Assembly: GCA_016790165.1 (NCBI GenBank)
Contig: JAEUPL010000024.1
Span: 1 to 36,338 of the forward strand
Length of the DNA stretch: 36,338 bases
Direction: 5' to 3'
Origin: Burkholderiales bacterium
Lineage (GTDB): Bacteria; Pseudomonadota; Gammaproteobacteria; Burkholderiales; Casimicrobiaceae
The notes beneath the pieces were generated by a model that saw only the letters and a list, made by a program, of their open reading frames with translations, did no database searches and had not been told where the DNA came from. Both the position numbers and the translations under genes were made by a program. Positions 7,010 through 16,178 of the stretch are shown here, piece after piece. How positions within the stretch are numbered: position 1 is the stretch's first letter; every line of letters begins with the position of its first letter.

Positions 7010-8329
7010 TTAGCCGGCGGCGCAGGCGGCCGTGATCTTCTTCTCGGCCGCGTACTTGGCAGAGGATTCGGCAACGAGCTTCTGCACCATCGCGCGATCT
7101 CCCATCACCCAGTTTGGCGTGACGGCTTTCCACGCTTTGCCGTCCCACACCTGCACCTTGGTCGCACCGGAACCTTCGTGATCTTCGCAGCTGGTCTTGA
7201 TGGTGGGGAACATGCCGTGCGCGCCGAGTGCTTTCTGACGCGCTTCGTCGACGTTCAGGTTTTCCAGACCCCAACGAATCTGCTCGCCGGTCATGACCTT
7301 GCCCTTGCCGTACTTGGCCTGTGCGTTGCGGATGCCCTCCACCCACAGCATTGCAGCGGTGATGCCGCGCATGTGATAGACGGAGCCAATGCGATCCTTG
7401 TCTGCCAGGTTGCCCTTGCCAGCGCCGTAGACCTTCTTGCGGATGTCGTCGATCACCGGGTAATTGCCCGGCGTGTTGAACGTCATCGTGGTGTAGCCCT
7501 TGGCCGCGTCACCGGCCGGGATGGTGTCCTCTTCTGAACCAGCCCACCAGACGCCGAGCATCTTCTCGCGCGGGAAGCCAACGCGTGCTGCCGTTTTGAT
7601 TGCCACGGCGTTCATCACGCCCCAGCCCCAAAGAATGACGTAGTCGGGGTTGGCCTGGCGGATTTGCAGCCACTGCGAGTTTTGCTCATTGCCGGGATGC
7701 GGCACAGCGATTTTTGTGAGCTGGAAGCCCAATTGCTTTTCGTAGGCTTCAAGGACCGGGAACGGCTCTTTACCGAACGCGGAATCGTGATACAGATGTA
7801 CGATCTTCTTGCCCTTGAGCTTGTCCAGTCCGCCGGCCTTGTCGCCGAGGTACTTGATCATGCCTGCGGCTTGTGACCAGTAGCTGGTGATCAACGGGAA
7901 GACGTACGGGAACACTTTGCCGTTGGCCGCGTCGGAGCGACCGTAGCCCAGCGTGGTCATCGGGATCTTGTCGACCGCGACACGATCCAGAATGCCGTAG
8001 GCGATACCGGTGCCGAGCGGCTCAACCAGGCCGGCGCCGCCGTTTTTCTTCTTCAGGCGCTCGTAGCATTCGACGCCGCGGGACGCGTTGTATTCCGTCT
8101 CGCACTCTTCCCACGAGAGTTTCACGCCGTTGACGCCACCGTTGGCGTTGACGAGATTGAAGTAGTCGATCACGCCACCGAAGAAGCCGGAGCCCCCCGA
8201 CGCATAGGCGCCGACGCGATAGGACAGGATTGGGACGAATTGCTCCTGCGCGGCAGCAAGCGTGCCGGTCAGGGCCGTGGTGGCTGCAACGGCGGAGATC
8301 GCCAGCAGCTTGGAGAGCTTGAATTTCAT
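7010..8329 (-). CDS. livK: LIV-type ABC transporter periplasmic substrate-binding protein (LivK-like)
   Basis: The 439-residue exported protein binds the substrate in the periplasm and delivers it to LivHM. It has a signal peptide (KLLAISAVAATTALTGTLAAAQ, about 7-28) and a type I periplasmic-binding fold of the Peripla_BP_6 class (CETEYNASRGVECYERL; IVHLYHDSAFGKEPF). It is longer than LivK of E. coli (about 370) and resembles the binding proteins of the synthetase-linked clusters. The frame is open to 8353, but the ATG at 8327-8329 has a near-perfect AAGGAGGATTC ribosome-binding site, so I use it. Strong hairpins follow the gene, which would favour a higher level of this protein than of the membrane parts. 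The substrate is unknown. Confidence 0.9.
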   Translation of the reverse strand: MKFKLSKLLAISAVAATTALTGTLAAAQEQFVPILSYRVGAYASGGSGFFGGVIDYFNLVNANGGVNGVKLSWEECETEYNASRGVECYERLKKKNGGAGLVEPLGTGIAYGILDRVAVDKIPMTTLGYGRSDAANGKVFPYVFPLITSYWSQAAGMIKYLGDKAGGLDKLKGKKIVHLYHDSAFGKEPFPVLEAYEKQLGFQLTKIAVPHPGNEQNSQWLQIRQANPDYVILWGWGVMNAVAIKTAARVGFPREKMLGVWWAGSEEDTIPAGDAAKGYTTMTFNTPGNYPVIDDIRKKVYGAGKGNLADKDRIGSVYHMRGITAAMLWVEGIRNAQAKYGKGKVMTGEQIRWGLENLNVDEARQKALGAHGMFPTIKTSCEDHEGSGATKVQVWDGKAWKAVTPNWVMGDRAMVQKLVAESSAKYAAEKKITAACAAG

Positions 8330-8383
8330 GAATCCTCCTTGGGGAAACGACAAGCGGGTGATTTGAAAAAGTAACGCGAAAAA

Positions 8384-9442
8384 TCAGTGCGGGAACGGCC
8401 AGAGGCGGAGCTTTTCCTTGCCGATCTGCCAAAGTCTGGCGAGGCCGTGCGGCTCGACAATCAGAAAGAAGATGATCAGCGCGCCGAACACCATCAATTC
8501 CAGATTCGAAGTCACCGAATTGGGCAGACCCGTGTAATGCACGATCACCGAGAGCACGACCGGAAGCAACACAATAAACGCTGCGCCAAGGAAAGAACCG
8601 AGGATTGACCCTACCCCGCCGATGATCACCATGAACAGGATGCGGAACGACACATCGAGGTTGTAGGCTTCGGGCTCCACGGTGCCCAGGTAGCAATAAG
8701 CGTACAGCGCCCCCGCAACGCCGCAGTAGAAGGAGCTCACCGCGAACGCTGTCAGCTTGGTGCGCATGATGCGGAAGCCGATCACCTCCGCGGCGACGTC
8801 CATATCGCGCACCGCCATCCAGGAACGGCCCACCGTCGAGCGCACCATATTCTTTGCCATCAGCGCCATGATCGCGACAATGGCCAGAACGAGGAGGTAT
8901 TTCTCCTGCGGTGTGTCAAATTTGAAACCGAGAATCTCGATCTGCTGAGCGGTGATCACGCCTGACGAACTGTTGTTGGTGAACCATGGCACTTTGGTCA
9001 GGCACCACACCACAAAAAACTGCGTTGCCAGCGTGGATGCCGCCAGGTAGAAGCCGCGAATGCGCAGACTCGGCAGACCGAACACGATGCCCACAATGGC
9101 GGCACAGACGCCGCCAAGCACAAATGCAACCAGAACCGGCATACCCTCGATGCGCAACATGAAGTTGTAGCTGGCAAACGCGCCGACCGCCATAAAGGCC
9201 GCAGTACCGAGTGACATTTGCCCGGCATAACCAGTGAGGATATTCAGACCCAACGTCGCCAGGGCAAAGATGAGAAAGGGAATCAGAATCGCGGAAAACA
9301 CATAGGGCGTAGCCATCAATGGCACCGCGACGAACGCGATCAGCAGCAAGGCGACGACAGCGTAACGATCCTGTGCAATCGGGAAGATCTGCGAGTCTTT
9401 TTCGTAGGAGGTCTTGAACTGACCGGCTTCGCGATAGATCAT
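8384..9442 (-). CDS. livM: LIV-type ABC transporter permease (LivM)
   Basis: This inner-membrane subunit (352 residues) pairs with LivH to form the pore. It has about nine or ten hydrophobic helices from residue 27 on, and the family-typical LGLNILTGYAGQMSLG and GGVGSILGSFLGAAF segments. The N-terminal 25 residues (YREAGQFKTSYEKDSQIF) are hydrophilic, as I recall is usual for the synthetase-linked LivM group. The ATG is at 9440-9442. The gene lies 54 bp upstream of livK and 57 bp downstream of livH, and this gap carries GAAGGA-type short repeats. Confidence 0.92.
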   Translation of the reverse strand: MIYREAGQFKTSYEKDSQIFPIAQDRYAVVALLLIAFVAVPLMATPYVFSAILIPFLIFALATLGLNILTGYAGQMSLGTAAFMAVGAFASYNFMLRIEGMPVLVAFVLGGVCAAIVGIVFGLPSLRIRGFYLAASTLATQFFVVWCLTKVPWFTNNSSSGVITAQQIEILGFKFDTPQEKYLLVLAIVAIMALMAKNMVRSTVGRSWMAVRDMDVAAEVIGFRIMRTKLTAFAVSSFYCGVAGALYAYCYLGTVEPEAYNLDVSFRILFMVIIGGVGSILGSFLGAAFIVLLPVVLSVIVHYTGLPNSVTSNLELMVFGALIIFFLIVEPHGLARLWQIGKEKLRLWPFPH

Positions 9443-9499
9443 TTTTCGCTCCGCGACAGACGAAGGATGAAGGACGAAGGAGGAAATTGAGGACGCACT

Positions 9500-10396
9500 T
9501 CAAATTCTCCGAATGATCTTTTCACCGAAGAGACCTTCGGGACGTACAAGGAGGAACAGAAGCGCCAGCACGTACGGGAACCAGCCCTCAATGCCGCCAC
9601 CCACCAGTGGACCGATGAACACTTCGGCCAGCTTTTCAGTGGCGCCGATGATCAGGCCACCGACAATCGCGCCAGGCACCGAGGTGAAACCACCCAGAAT
9701 GAGCACGGGCAGCGCCTTCAATGCGACGAAGGTCAGCGCGAACTGCACTCCGTTGCGGGCGCCCCACAGCAGTCCGGCAACCAACGCCACGAAGCCTGCA
9801 ACGCCCCAGACCACGCCCCACACATGCTGCAGGGGAATCCCAACCGTGAGGGCTGCCTGGTGATCATCCGCCACCGCGCGCAACGCTCGACCGATTTTGG
9901 TCTTGTTGAACAGGAACGCCAGCGCGGCGACCAGTACGCCGCAAATGGCAGCTGCTGTCACGTCAAATTTCGACACCAGCATGCCCGTGGAATTCATGAT
10001 CGCTTCAATCGGTTCGTCAGCGATACCCAGATCCAGCTTGCGGACCTCTGCGCCCCACACCAGCTGGGCAAACCCTTCAATGAAGAAGGTCAAGCCGATG
10101 GTCGCCATGAACAGCGTGATGTCATGCTGGTTCACGAGCGGCCGCAACACGACGCGCTCGGTGAGGAAACCCAATGCCACCATCACGACCATGGTGATCG
10201 GAATGGATAGCCAGATGGACAGGCCAAACTTTTCCTGCAAGCCCACCGCAGTGAGCGCGGCAAAGAACACCATCGCGCCCTGTGCGAAATTGAAAACACC
10301 TGAGGCCTTGTAGATCAGCACAAAACCCAGCGCCACCAGCGCGTACATCACGCCAGAAAGCAACCCGGCAATCAACACTTCAAAGAAAAATTGCAT
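9500..10396 (-). CDS. livH: LIV-type ABC transporter permease (LivH)
   Basis: The 298-residue permease partner of LivM has seven or eight membrane helices and the conserved GLLSGVMYALVALGFVLIYK start, VFNFAQGAMVF and GFTSVPGAIVGGLIIG segments. Its ATG (10394-10396) overlaps the livG stop by one base, so the two are translationally coupled. Length is normal for the family. It is expected in the inner membrane with LivM, LivG and LivF. Confidence 0.93.
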   Translation of the reverse strand: MQFFFEVLIAGLLSGVMYALVALGFVLIYKASGVFNFAQGAMVFFAALTAVGLQEKFGLSIWLSIPITMVVMVALGFLTERVVLRPLVNQHDITLFMATIGLTFFIEGFAQLVWGAEVRKLDLGIADEPIEAIMNSTGMLVSKFDVTAAAICGVLVAALAFLFNKTKIGRALRAVADDHQAALTVGIPLQHVWGVVWGVAGFVALVAGLLWGARNGVQFALTFVALKALPVLILGGFTSVPGAIVGGLIIGATEKLAEVFIGPLVGGGIEGWFPYVLALLFLLVRPEGLFGEKIIRRI

Positions 10397-11178
10397 CAGT
10401 GCGCCCCCAGATAGGCTTTGATGACGTCGGGGTTGTTACGAACCTCGTCCGGTGCGCCGTCGCCGATCTTCTTGCCGTAGTCGAGTACCACCACGCGGTC
10501 GGAAATATCCATCACCACGCCCATGTCATGCTCGATCAACACAATGGTGGTACCGAACTGGTCGTTGGTGTCGAGCACGAAGCGGCACATGTCCTGCTTT
10601 TCCTCGACGTTCATGCCAGCCATCGGCTCATCCAGCAACAGCATTTTTGGCTCTGCCGCCAGTGCACGAGCCAGTTCGACGCGCTTCTTGATGCCGTAGG
10701 GCAGGCGTGCAACCGGCGTCTTGCGTACGTGCTGCAATTGCAGGAAATCGATGATTTCTTCGACCACGCGACGGTTTTCCATCTCCTCACGTCGCGCGCG
10801 TCCAAACCACAACGCCTGCTCAACGAAACTCGACTTGATCTTCAGGTTGCGGCCGGTCATGATGTTGTCGAGCACGCTCATACCGCTGAACAGCGCGATG
10901 TTCTGGAAAGTGCGCGCAATGCCGTGCTCTGCAGCCTGATGCGTGTCCATGTCGCGCCGAACTTCACCGTGGAAGGTCACAGTGCCTTCCTGCGGGTGAT
11001 AGACGCCGTTGATCACGTTCAACATCGAGCTCTTTCCGGCCCCGTTGGGGCCGATGATTGAGCGAATCTCGTGCTCGCGCACATCGAACGAGATGTCGGT
11101 CAGTGCCTTGACGCCGCCGAAGCGCAGGGAAATGTTGTCAACCTTGAGGATGACATCACCAATCTTGCGTTCGCTCAT
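10396..11178 (-). CDS. livG: LIV-type ABC transporter ATP-binding protein (LivG)
   Basis: This is the second ATPase of the importer (260 residues). Walker A is GPNGAGKSS (43-51), the Q-loop is FQNIALF and Walker B is MLLLDEPMAGM. The usual LSGG signature is replaced by LPYGIKKRVELARAL, a variant I recall from LivG proteins of synthetase-linked clusters, so it does not suggest loss of function. Its ATG overlaps the stop of the upstream synthetase as ATGA (11175-11178), and its own stop overlaps the livH start. This binds the synthetase and transporter genes into one operon. Confidence 0.93.
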   Translation of the reverse strand: MSERKIGDVILKVDNISLRFGGVKALTDISFDVREHEIRSIIGPNGAGKSSMLNVINGVYHPQEGTVTFHGEVRRDMDTHQAAEHGIARTFQNIALFSGMSVLDNIMTGRNLKIKSSFVEQALWFGRARREEMENRRVVEEIIDFLQLQHVRKTPVARLPYGIKKRVELARALAAEPKMLLLDEPMAGMNVEEKQDMCRFVLDTNDQFGTTIVLIEHDMGVVMDISDRVVVLDYGKKIGDGAPDEVRNNPDVIKAYLGAH

Positions 11179-13133
11179 GCGGCCGCCCTGGCCACCGCAG
11201 GCAGCCGGTTTGCATCGGAAATCTTCACGTCGGCGGCGATCATGCCGCTACGTCCATCTTCAAATTTCACTTGGGTTTCAATGTGTTGTACCGTCTTGCC
11301 GCTATATAGCGCGTCGAGCAACGGAGCGTACTTCTCGGCGATGAATCCGCGCCGTACCTTTCGAGTGCGGGTCAACTCGTCGTCGTCCGGATCGAGTTCC
11401 TTGTGCAGCACCAGGAATCGCGCGATTTGAGAGTGCGAAAGTTCTCCCTCGGTGGCGAGTTCGGCATTCACTTTCTCCACGCAATCCTTGATCAGGGCGT
11501 AGACCTCGTCCTTGCCCGCGAGATCGATGTACCCCGAGTACACCAAGTTGCGTCGCTCCGCCCAGTTGCCCACTGCGGTGAGGTCGATATTGATAAAGGC
11601 AACCACGTGATCGCGATCGTGCCCGAAGCAGACTGCCTCTTTGATGTGCGAGAAGAACTTGAGCTTGTTCTCGATGTAATTGGGCGCGAACATCGCGCCG
11701 TTCTGCAGATGCCCAACATCCTTTGCGCGGTCGATGATCTTGAGGTGCCCATCGTTGTCGAATACCCCGGCGTCACCGGTGTGGAAGTACCCGGCGGCGT
11801 CGATCGACTCGGCCGTCGCATCCGGGCGCTTGTAGTACTCCTTGAGCACCATCGCGCCGCGCACGAGGACTTCACCGTTTTCGGCGATTTTGACTTCCAC
11901 GCCCGGTGCCGCCTTGCCAACACTGTCGAACTTGATTTCGCCGTCCGGTTGCAGACAGACGTAGGCGCAGGTCTCGGTGGAGCCGTAGAGCTGCTTGAGG
12001 TTGATGCCGATCGAACGGTAGAAGCGGAACAAATCGGGCCCGATGGCGGCGCCGGCCGTGTAGGCCACGCGGACCTGGCTCATGCCCAGCGTATTCTTGA
12101 GCGGGCCGTAGACCAGCAAATTTCCCAACCAATAAGCGACACGGCCGCTGAACGGAATAGGGCGGCCATCAAGCACGTCGCTGCCGTACTTTCGCGCGAC
12201 ACGCATGAAGTAGTCGTACATGCGCTGCTTCAGTTTGCTGGCATCCTCCATTCGGATGCTCAGGTTGGTCAGCACGCTCTCAAAAATTCGTGGCGGGGCG
12301 AAGTAGTAGGTCGGCCCAATCTCGCGCAGATCAGTCATGACGGTGTCTGCCGACTCGGGGCAATTCACTGTGAAGCCGGCCACTAACGCCTGAGCGTAGC
12401 TGAATAGGTGGTCGCCGACCCAAGCCATCGGCAAGTAGGACAGCACATTGTCGTCGGCGGTGAGGTGGTCGAACTCCGCGCCGCCGCTGGCGGCGGTGAT
12501 GAACGCCTCGTGGCTTTGGCACACACCTTTCGGCTTGCCGGTGGTGCCCGAGGTGTAGAGCATGACCGAGACATCGCCCGTTTTGCCCTTGCCGACTTCG
12601 GCGTCGAAGAAACCGGGGTGCGCCCGCTCGTAGTCGCGGCCACGCGCGCGCAAGTCCTCCAGGCTCATTAGCCCCGGAGCGTTGTAGTTGCGCAGCCCGC
12701 GCGGATCGTCGTAGATGATGTGCGCGATTTCCGGCCGGGATTCACGCGCCTCGAGCAGTTTGTCGACCTGCTCCTGATCCTCGACGATGGCGAAACGGAT
12801 TGCCGCGTTGTCGAGAACGAAGGTCATTTCGGCCGCGACCGCGTCCTGATACATCGGGACGGCGACGCCGCCGAGCGACTGCGCGGCCGCGAAGCCCATG
12901 TAAAGGCGAGGTCGGTTGTCACCGATGATCGCCAGATTTTCACCGCGCGCAAAACCCAGCGAGGCCAAGCCCAGGGCCATCTCCCGCACCTCAGTCGCGG
13001 TGTCGCGCCAAGACCAGGTTTGCCAGATGCCGAGGTATTTTTCGCGCAGCGCGGGCGCATCAGGCCGAACGCTCGCGTGCTTCAGCAGCAGGCGCGGAAA
13101 TGTGTCCGCGACGTGGGCTGATTGGGCTGACAT
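11175..13133 (-). CDS. AMP-forming acyl-CoA synthetase (FAA1/long-chain type)
   Basis: The 652-residue enzyme activates a carboxylic acid to its CoA thioester with ATP (ANL superfamily, COG1022-like). It shows the P-loop-like YTSGTTGKPKG near 188-198, YGSTET near 382, TGD near 451 and the hinge region DRAKD. The frame is open to 13178, but the ATG at 13131-13133 has GGAGG upstream and starts the conserved part. It is the first gene of the operon and overlaps livG by four bases. This arrangement suggests that the transporter brings in an organic acid (fatty, aromatic or branched) that is trapped as a CoA ester, rather than an amino acid. The acid cannot be named from sequence. Confidence 0.88.
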   Translation of the reverse strand: MSAQSAHVADTFPRLLLKHASVRPDAPALREKYLGIWQTWSWRDTATEVREMALGLASLGFARGENLAIIGDNRPRLYMGFAAAQSLGGVAVPMYQDAVAAEMTFVLDNAAIRFAIVEDQEQVDKLLEARESRPEIAHIIYDDPRGLRNYNAPGLMSLEDLRARGRDYERAHPGFFDAEVGKGKTGDVSVMLYTSGTTGKPKGVCQSHEAFITAASGGAEFDHLTADDNVLSYLPMAWVGDHLFSYAQALVAGFTVNCPESADTVMTDLREIGPTYYFAPPRIFESVLTNLSIRMEDASKLKQRMYDYFMRVARKYGSDVLDGRPIPFSGRVAYWLGNLLVYGPLKNTLGMSQVRVAYTAGAAIGPDLFRFYRSIGINLKQLYGSTETCAYVCLQPDGEIKFDSVGKAAPGVEVKIAENGEVLVRGAMVLKEYYKRPDATAESIDAAGYFHTGDAGVFDNDGHLKIIDRAKDVGHLQNGAMFAPNYIENKLKFFSHIKEAVCFGHDRDHVVAFINIDLTAVGNWAERRNLVYSGYIDLAGKDEVYALIKDCVEKVNAELATEGELSHSQIARFLVLHKELDPDDDELTRTRKVRRGFIAEKYAPLLDALYSGKTVQHIETQVKFEDGRSGMIAADVKISDANRLPAVARAAA

Positions 13134-13338
13134 GACGTTGCGTTCCTCCAAAAAAACCCGGGCCGAAAAGCCCCCCAACTCCGAACCCTCCTGACGTCAC
13201 GTACGCGGTGCGCAACGCTGGTTGGGCTATCTTCTGGCAATCTAGCAGCAGTGCACTGCACAATTCGCCGTTGCACGTTCGGCGACCCGGGTCGCCACGA
13301 GCAAAACCGACCGCAGAGTCGGGAATGTCTAAGTTTAA

Positions 13339-13352
13339 GTCTTATATAAGAC
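13339..13352. promoter_or_regulatory. Perfect 14-bp palindrome GTCTTATATAAGAC
   Basis: This fully symmetric site lies in the 274-bp divergent gap between the synthetase-liv operon (start 13133) and birA (start 13408). It has the size and symmetry of a GntR-type operator. A partial second copy (GTCTAAG, 13327-13333) lies just to its left. Its AT-rich core could also overlap a -10 box for either direction. I recall very similar palindromes upstream of central-carbon genes in betaproteobacteria, but cannot name the regulator. Confidence 0.55.
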
Positions 13353-13407
13353 CTGCGGTTTAGGGTTACTACTTATCGGTGTCTGCCGCTGGCGGCTGCC
13401 TTGCAAT

Positions 13408-14208
13408 ATGTCTGAAACATTGCCTCGCCATTCCTTTGCCATTGAGCGCCACAGCGAAGTGGATTCCACCAACGCGGTGGCACTTCGGGCGATGCAATCG
13501 CTGAGCGCGGGGCCGTTCCCGCGTCGAGCGTGGGTGGCAGACGCACAGATGGGGGGACGCGGCCAGCAAGGCCGCACATGGTCGGCGGCGCCCGGCGAGG
13601 CACTGCTGATGAGTCTGGTGTGGCACTTTCGCACTGACCAGCCGCTATACGGCTTGAGTCTGGCCGTCGGCGTGATTGCTGAGCAAGCGCTCACATCGCT
13701 GCCGGGCATTGCTTCCGCGATGATCGGACTAAAGTGGCCGAATGACTTGCTCATTGATGGAGAGCGCAAGCTGGGCGGCATCCTGATCGAAACCCTGCCT
13801 CACCCGACCGGGCGCATCGCCGTGATCGGCATCGGCATCAACCTGCACAGCGCTCCGCTATTGCCTGCGACGGGTACGCAGGCGGGCCCGCCATCGCTCG
13901 TGCCGGCCTGCCTCGACGACATTGCACAAACACCGGTGTCGCGTGACGCTGTGCTGGAGGCGCTACTGGCGAGCTGCGAAGCGGAGTTGCCACAGTTCGC
14001 CGCACACGGTTTCGTCGCATTTCGTGCGCGCTGGCAACAGCGGCACAGCTTGCAGCGTCGGCCGGTGGTCGCGCGGTTGCCGGATGGTCGCCAGCTTCAT
14101 GGGGTGGTGCGCGATGTTGCCGACAACGGCGCGCTGCAGCTCGCGACGGACGACGGTTTGCATACACTGGTTTCAGGGGAGGTATCGCTTCGTGCTGCTC
14201 GTACTTGA
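13408..14208 (+). CDS. birA: Biotin--[acetyl-CoA-carboxylase] ligase (monofunctional BirA)
   Basis: This enzyme activates biotin as biotinyl-AMP and attaches it to the carrier Lys of acetyl-CoA carboxylase (AccB) and other biotin enzymes. The 266 residues hold the BPL/LplA/LipB catalytic domain with GRGQQGRTW (about 50-58), KWPNDLL (about 109-115) and KLGGILIE, plus the small C-terminal domain. The N-terminal helix-turn-helix of E. coli BirA is absent, so it should not act as a repressor. The ATG at 13408 starts the conserved region. It overlaps coaX by 17 bp, a pairing that is common in betaproteobacteria. Confidence 0.93.
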   Translation: MSETLPRHSFAIERHSEVDSTNAVALRAMQSLSAGPFPRRAWVADAQMGGRGQQGRTWSAAPGEALLMSLVWHFRTDQPLYGLSLAVGVIAEQALTSLPGIASAMIGLKWPNDLLIDGERKLGGILIETLPHPTGRIAVIGIGINLHSAPLLPATGTQAGPPSLVPACLDDIAQTPVSRDAVLEALLASCEAELPQFAAHGFVAFRARWQQRHSLQRRPVVARLPDGRQLHGVVRDVADNGALQLATDDGLHTLVSGEVSLRAART

Positions 14209-14980
14209 CATTGGCAACACCCGCCTGAAGTGGGCCGGCTTTGACGGGGAACGGATCGTTTCGCGCGGGGCCATCTTTCTGGCGGAACTCGAGCACTTCG
14301 TCGTGCGCGCAGGGTTTGACCGGGAGCCGCCGGCGCGGGTGGTGGGTAGTCACGTCGCCAACCAAATTTCACGTGATCGCGTCGAGCGGCAATTTGCAGC
14401 GCTTGGCTTAGCCGTGCAATGGGTCACCTCCACCGCGGAAGCCTGCGGGGTGCGCAACGGCTACGACGACCCTGCGCGACTGGGCACAGACCGGTGGGCG
14501 GCAATGGTTGCCGCCTGGCATCGTGGACTGGCACCCTGCATCGTGGCATGCGCGGGCACTGCGCTGACGGTCGATCAACTGGATGCCGACGGCCGGTTCC
14601 TCGGTGGCGCAATCGTGGCCGGTTATCACGCGATGCTGGGTGGTTTGGCGGGCAACACCGCGGCCTTGTCGGTGGATGCGGGGGACTGGTCGGCACGACC
14701 GACCAATACCCGCGACGCGCTCGCCACGGGTGCGATTGACGCAATGGTGGGCGCATTGGAGCGTGGCTACGCCCGATTGACGCAGCGCCTGCGCGACAAC
14801 GGCTCTGCCACCTTGCCGCGGATCGTACTGACTGGCGGCAGCGCCTATCGCCTGCTCGCCCATCTGCCGCAATCAGCTGGCGCCGCGCACCCGTCGCGCG
14901 CTGACGGCAATATGGTGATCGATTCGCTGGTGCTGGAGGGCGTGCGGCTGCTGGCAGAATCTGAGGCTGCTCCCACCTGA
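14192..14980 (+). CDS. coaX: Type III pantothenate kinase
   Basis: This cytosolic enzyme phosphorylates pantothenate in the first step of coenzyme A synthesis. The 262-residue product has the ASKHA-fold motifs DIGNTRLKW (6-14), GTDRWAA (about 98-104) and ACAGTALTVDQL (about 119-130). The frame is open from 13922, but that would put over 90 residues of birA shadow in front. The GTG at 14192-14194, preceded by GGGGAGG, starts exactly at the conserved LLVLDIGNT. It overlaps birA by 17 bp. Type III kinases need a monovalent cation and resist feedback by CoA. Confidence 0.92.
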   Translation: MLLVLDIGNTRLKWAGFDGERIVSRGAIFLAELEHFVVRAGFDREPPARVVGSHVANQISRDRVERQFAALGLAVQWVTSTAEACGVRNGYDDPARLGTDRWAAMVAAWHRGLAPCIVACAGTALTVDQLDADGRFLGGAIVAGYHAMLGGLAGNTAALSVDAGDWSARPTNTRDALATGAIDAMVGALERGYARLTQRLRDNGSATLPRIVLTGGSAYRLLAHLPQSAGAAHPSRADGNMVIDSLVLEGVRLLAESEAAPT

Positions 14981-14986
14981 CCTCGC

Positions 14987-15649
14987 ATGAAAAAACTGTT
15001 CGTCTTCTTGTTGATCGCCAACGCCGCGCTTTTCGGCTACGCGTACTACGAGCGCATGTCCGCGACCTCGCACGCTACGGCGGATCGCTTCCGTCCGTTG
15101 AATGCGGAGCAGGTGAAGTCGCTCACCCCACAGCAGGTGGCAAAACTCGGACCGGCCAAGGTGGCACAACTCACGCTGGCATGCGCCGAGTGGGGCCCCT
15201 TGTCTGAGCCGGATCGCGTTCGAGCACTCAAACTGATCGAGCCACTGGCACTGGGGCGAACGCTCTCCTCGCGGCGGGTGGATGTGAGCGCCGAGCATTG
15301 GGTCTACATTCCCCCGAAACCCAACAAGCCTGCCGCCGAGCGCGCGCTTGCTGAGCTAAAGCGCCTGGGTATCAACGACAGTGCGCTCGTGCTCGAAACC
15401 GGGCCGTGGAATTTCGCCATCTCTTTGGGTGTGTTTCGCAACAAGGAGGGGGCCGATGCCCGGCTGACCGAGGTCAGGAACAAGGGCGTCAAGACCGCTG
15501 CCTATCGTCAGCGAGAGCAGACCATCGCGATGACCGCGCTGGTGGTGCGCGAACCGACCCAGGCGACGCTTGGCAAGCTCGACGAATTCAAATCCCAGAT
15601 CCCGGCTAGCGCAGTGACGACGGGTGCCTGCCCCGAGCCCAAACCGTGA
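14987..15649 (+). CDS. SPOR-domain-like membrane-anchored protein
   Basis: The 220-residue protein starts with a single membrane segment (LFVFLLIANAALFGYAYYE, about 4-22), followed by a linker and a C-terminal SPOR-like region (about 95-190; WVYIPPKPNK, then FAISLGVFRNKEGADARL). SPOR domains bind denuded peptidoglycan at the division site. The match is by eye and the function is not established here. It follows coaX after 6 bp, and the stop overlaps the next start as GTGA. The same coaX-SPOR order is familiar from Burkholderiales. Confidence 0.75.
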   Translation: MKKLFVFLLIANAALFGYAYYERMSATSHATADRFRPLNAEQVKSLTPQQVAKLGPAKVAQLTLACAEWGPLSEPDRVRALKLIEPLALGRTLSSRRVDVSAEHWVYIPPKPNKPAAERALAELKRLGINDSALVLETGPWNFAISLGVFRNKEGADARLTEVRNKGVKTAAYRQREQTIAMTALVVREPTQATLGKLDEFKSQIPASAVTTGACPEPKP

Positions 15650-16149
15650 CCGCGCTGGCCGGGGCGTACCGCATTGCGCCGGCGACATCTGCGACCGATG
15701 TGGACAACGCGCGTGAACTCATGCGCCGCTACGCAACTTGGACCGGCATCGACCTGTGCTTCCAAGACTTTGAAGCCGAGCTGGCTGCCTTGCCGGGCAA
15801 GTATGTGCCGCCGCAGGGCCAGCTGTGGATCGCGCGGAATACTGTTGCCGTGGCGAAGGGTGTGATCGCGGTGCGTGCGATCAGCAATCTGGAATGCGAA
15901 ATGAAGCGCCTCTGGGTAGAGCCGGACACACAAGGCAGCGGGCTCGGGCGACAGCTCGCGAGCACCGCAATCAGCTTCGCGCGCGACGCCGGTTATGCCG
16001 TAATGAAACTTGACACCCTGCGCGGGCGCATGCCTGCGGCAATATCGCTCTACCGATCGCTCGGATTCGTCGAATGCGAGCCGTACATTCACAACCCGGA
16101 GCCCGACGTGCTCTACATGGCGCTCAAGCTCGCGCCGCGCTCCGCTTGA
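15646..16149 (+). CDS. GNAT-family N-acetyltransferase
   Basis: The 167-residue protein has the GNAT fold. The acetyl-CoA-binding motif A is visible as MKRLWVEPDTQGSGLGRQL (about 86-104), followed by the ISLYRSLGFVE motif B region near the C-terminus. It should transfer an acetyl group to an amine, and no substrate can be deduced. The start is a GTG at 15646 overlapping the previous stop by four bases. The next gene begins 29 bp after it, so co-transcription with neighbours is likely. Confidence 0.85.
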   Translation: MTALAGAYRIAPATSATDVDNARELMRRYATWTGIDLCFQDFEAELAALPGKYVPPQGQLWIARNTVAVAKGVIAVRAISNLECEMKRLWVEPDTQGSGLGRQLASTAISFARDAGYAVMKLDTLRGRMPAAISLYRSLGFVECEPYIHNPEPDVLYMALKLAPRSA

Positions 16150-16178
16150 CTGCTGTCTGCTGCTAACCCGTTTCGCTC

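Noticed and set aside
9457-9480. Short GAAGGA direct repeats between livH and livM.
   Set aside because: They are too short and simple to call a repeat element, and may only give extra ribosome-binding sequence.
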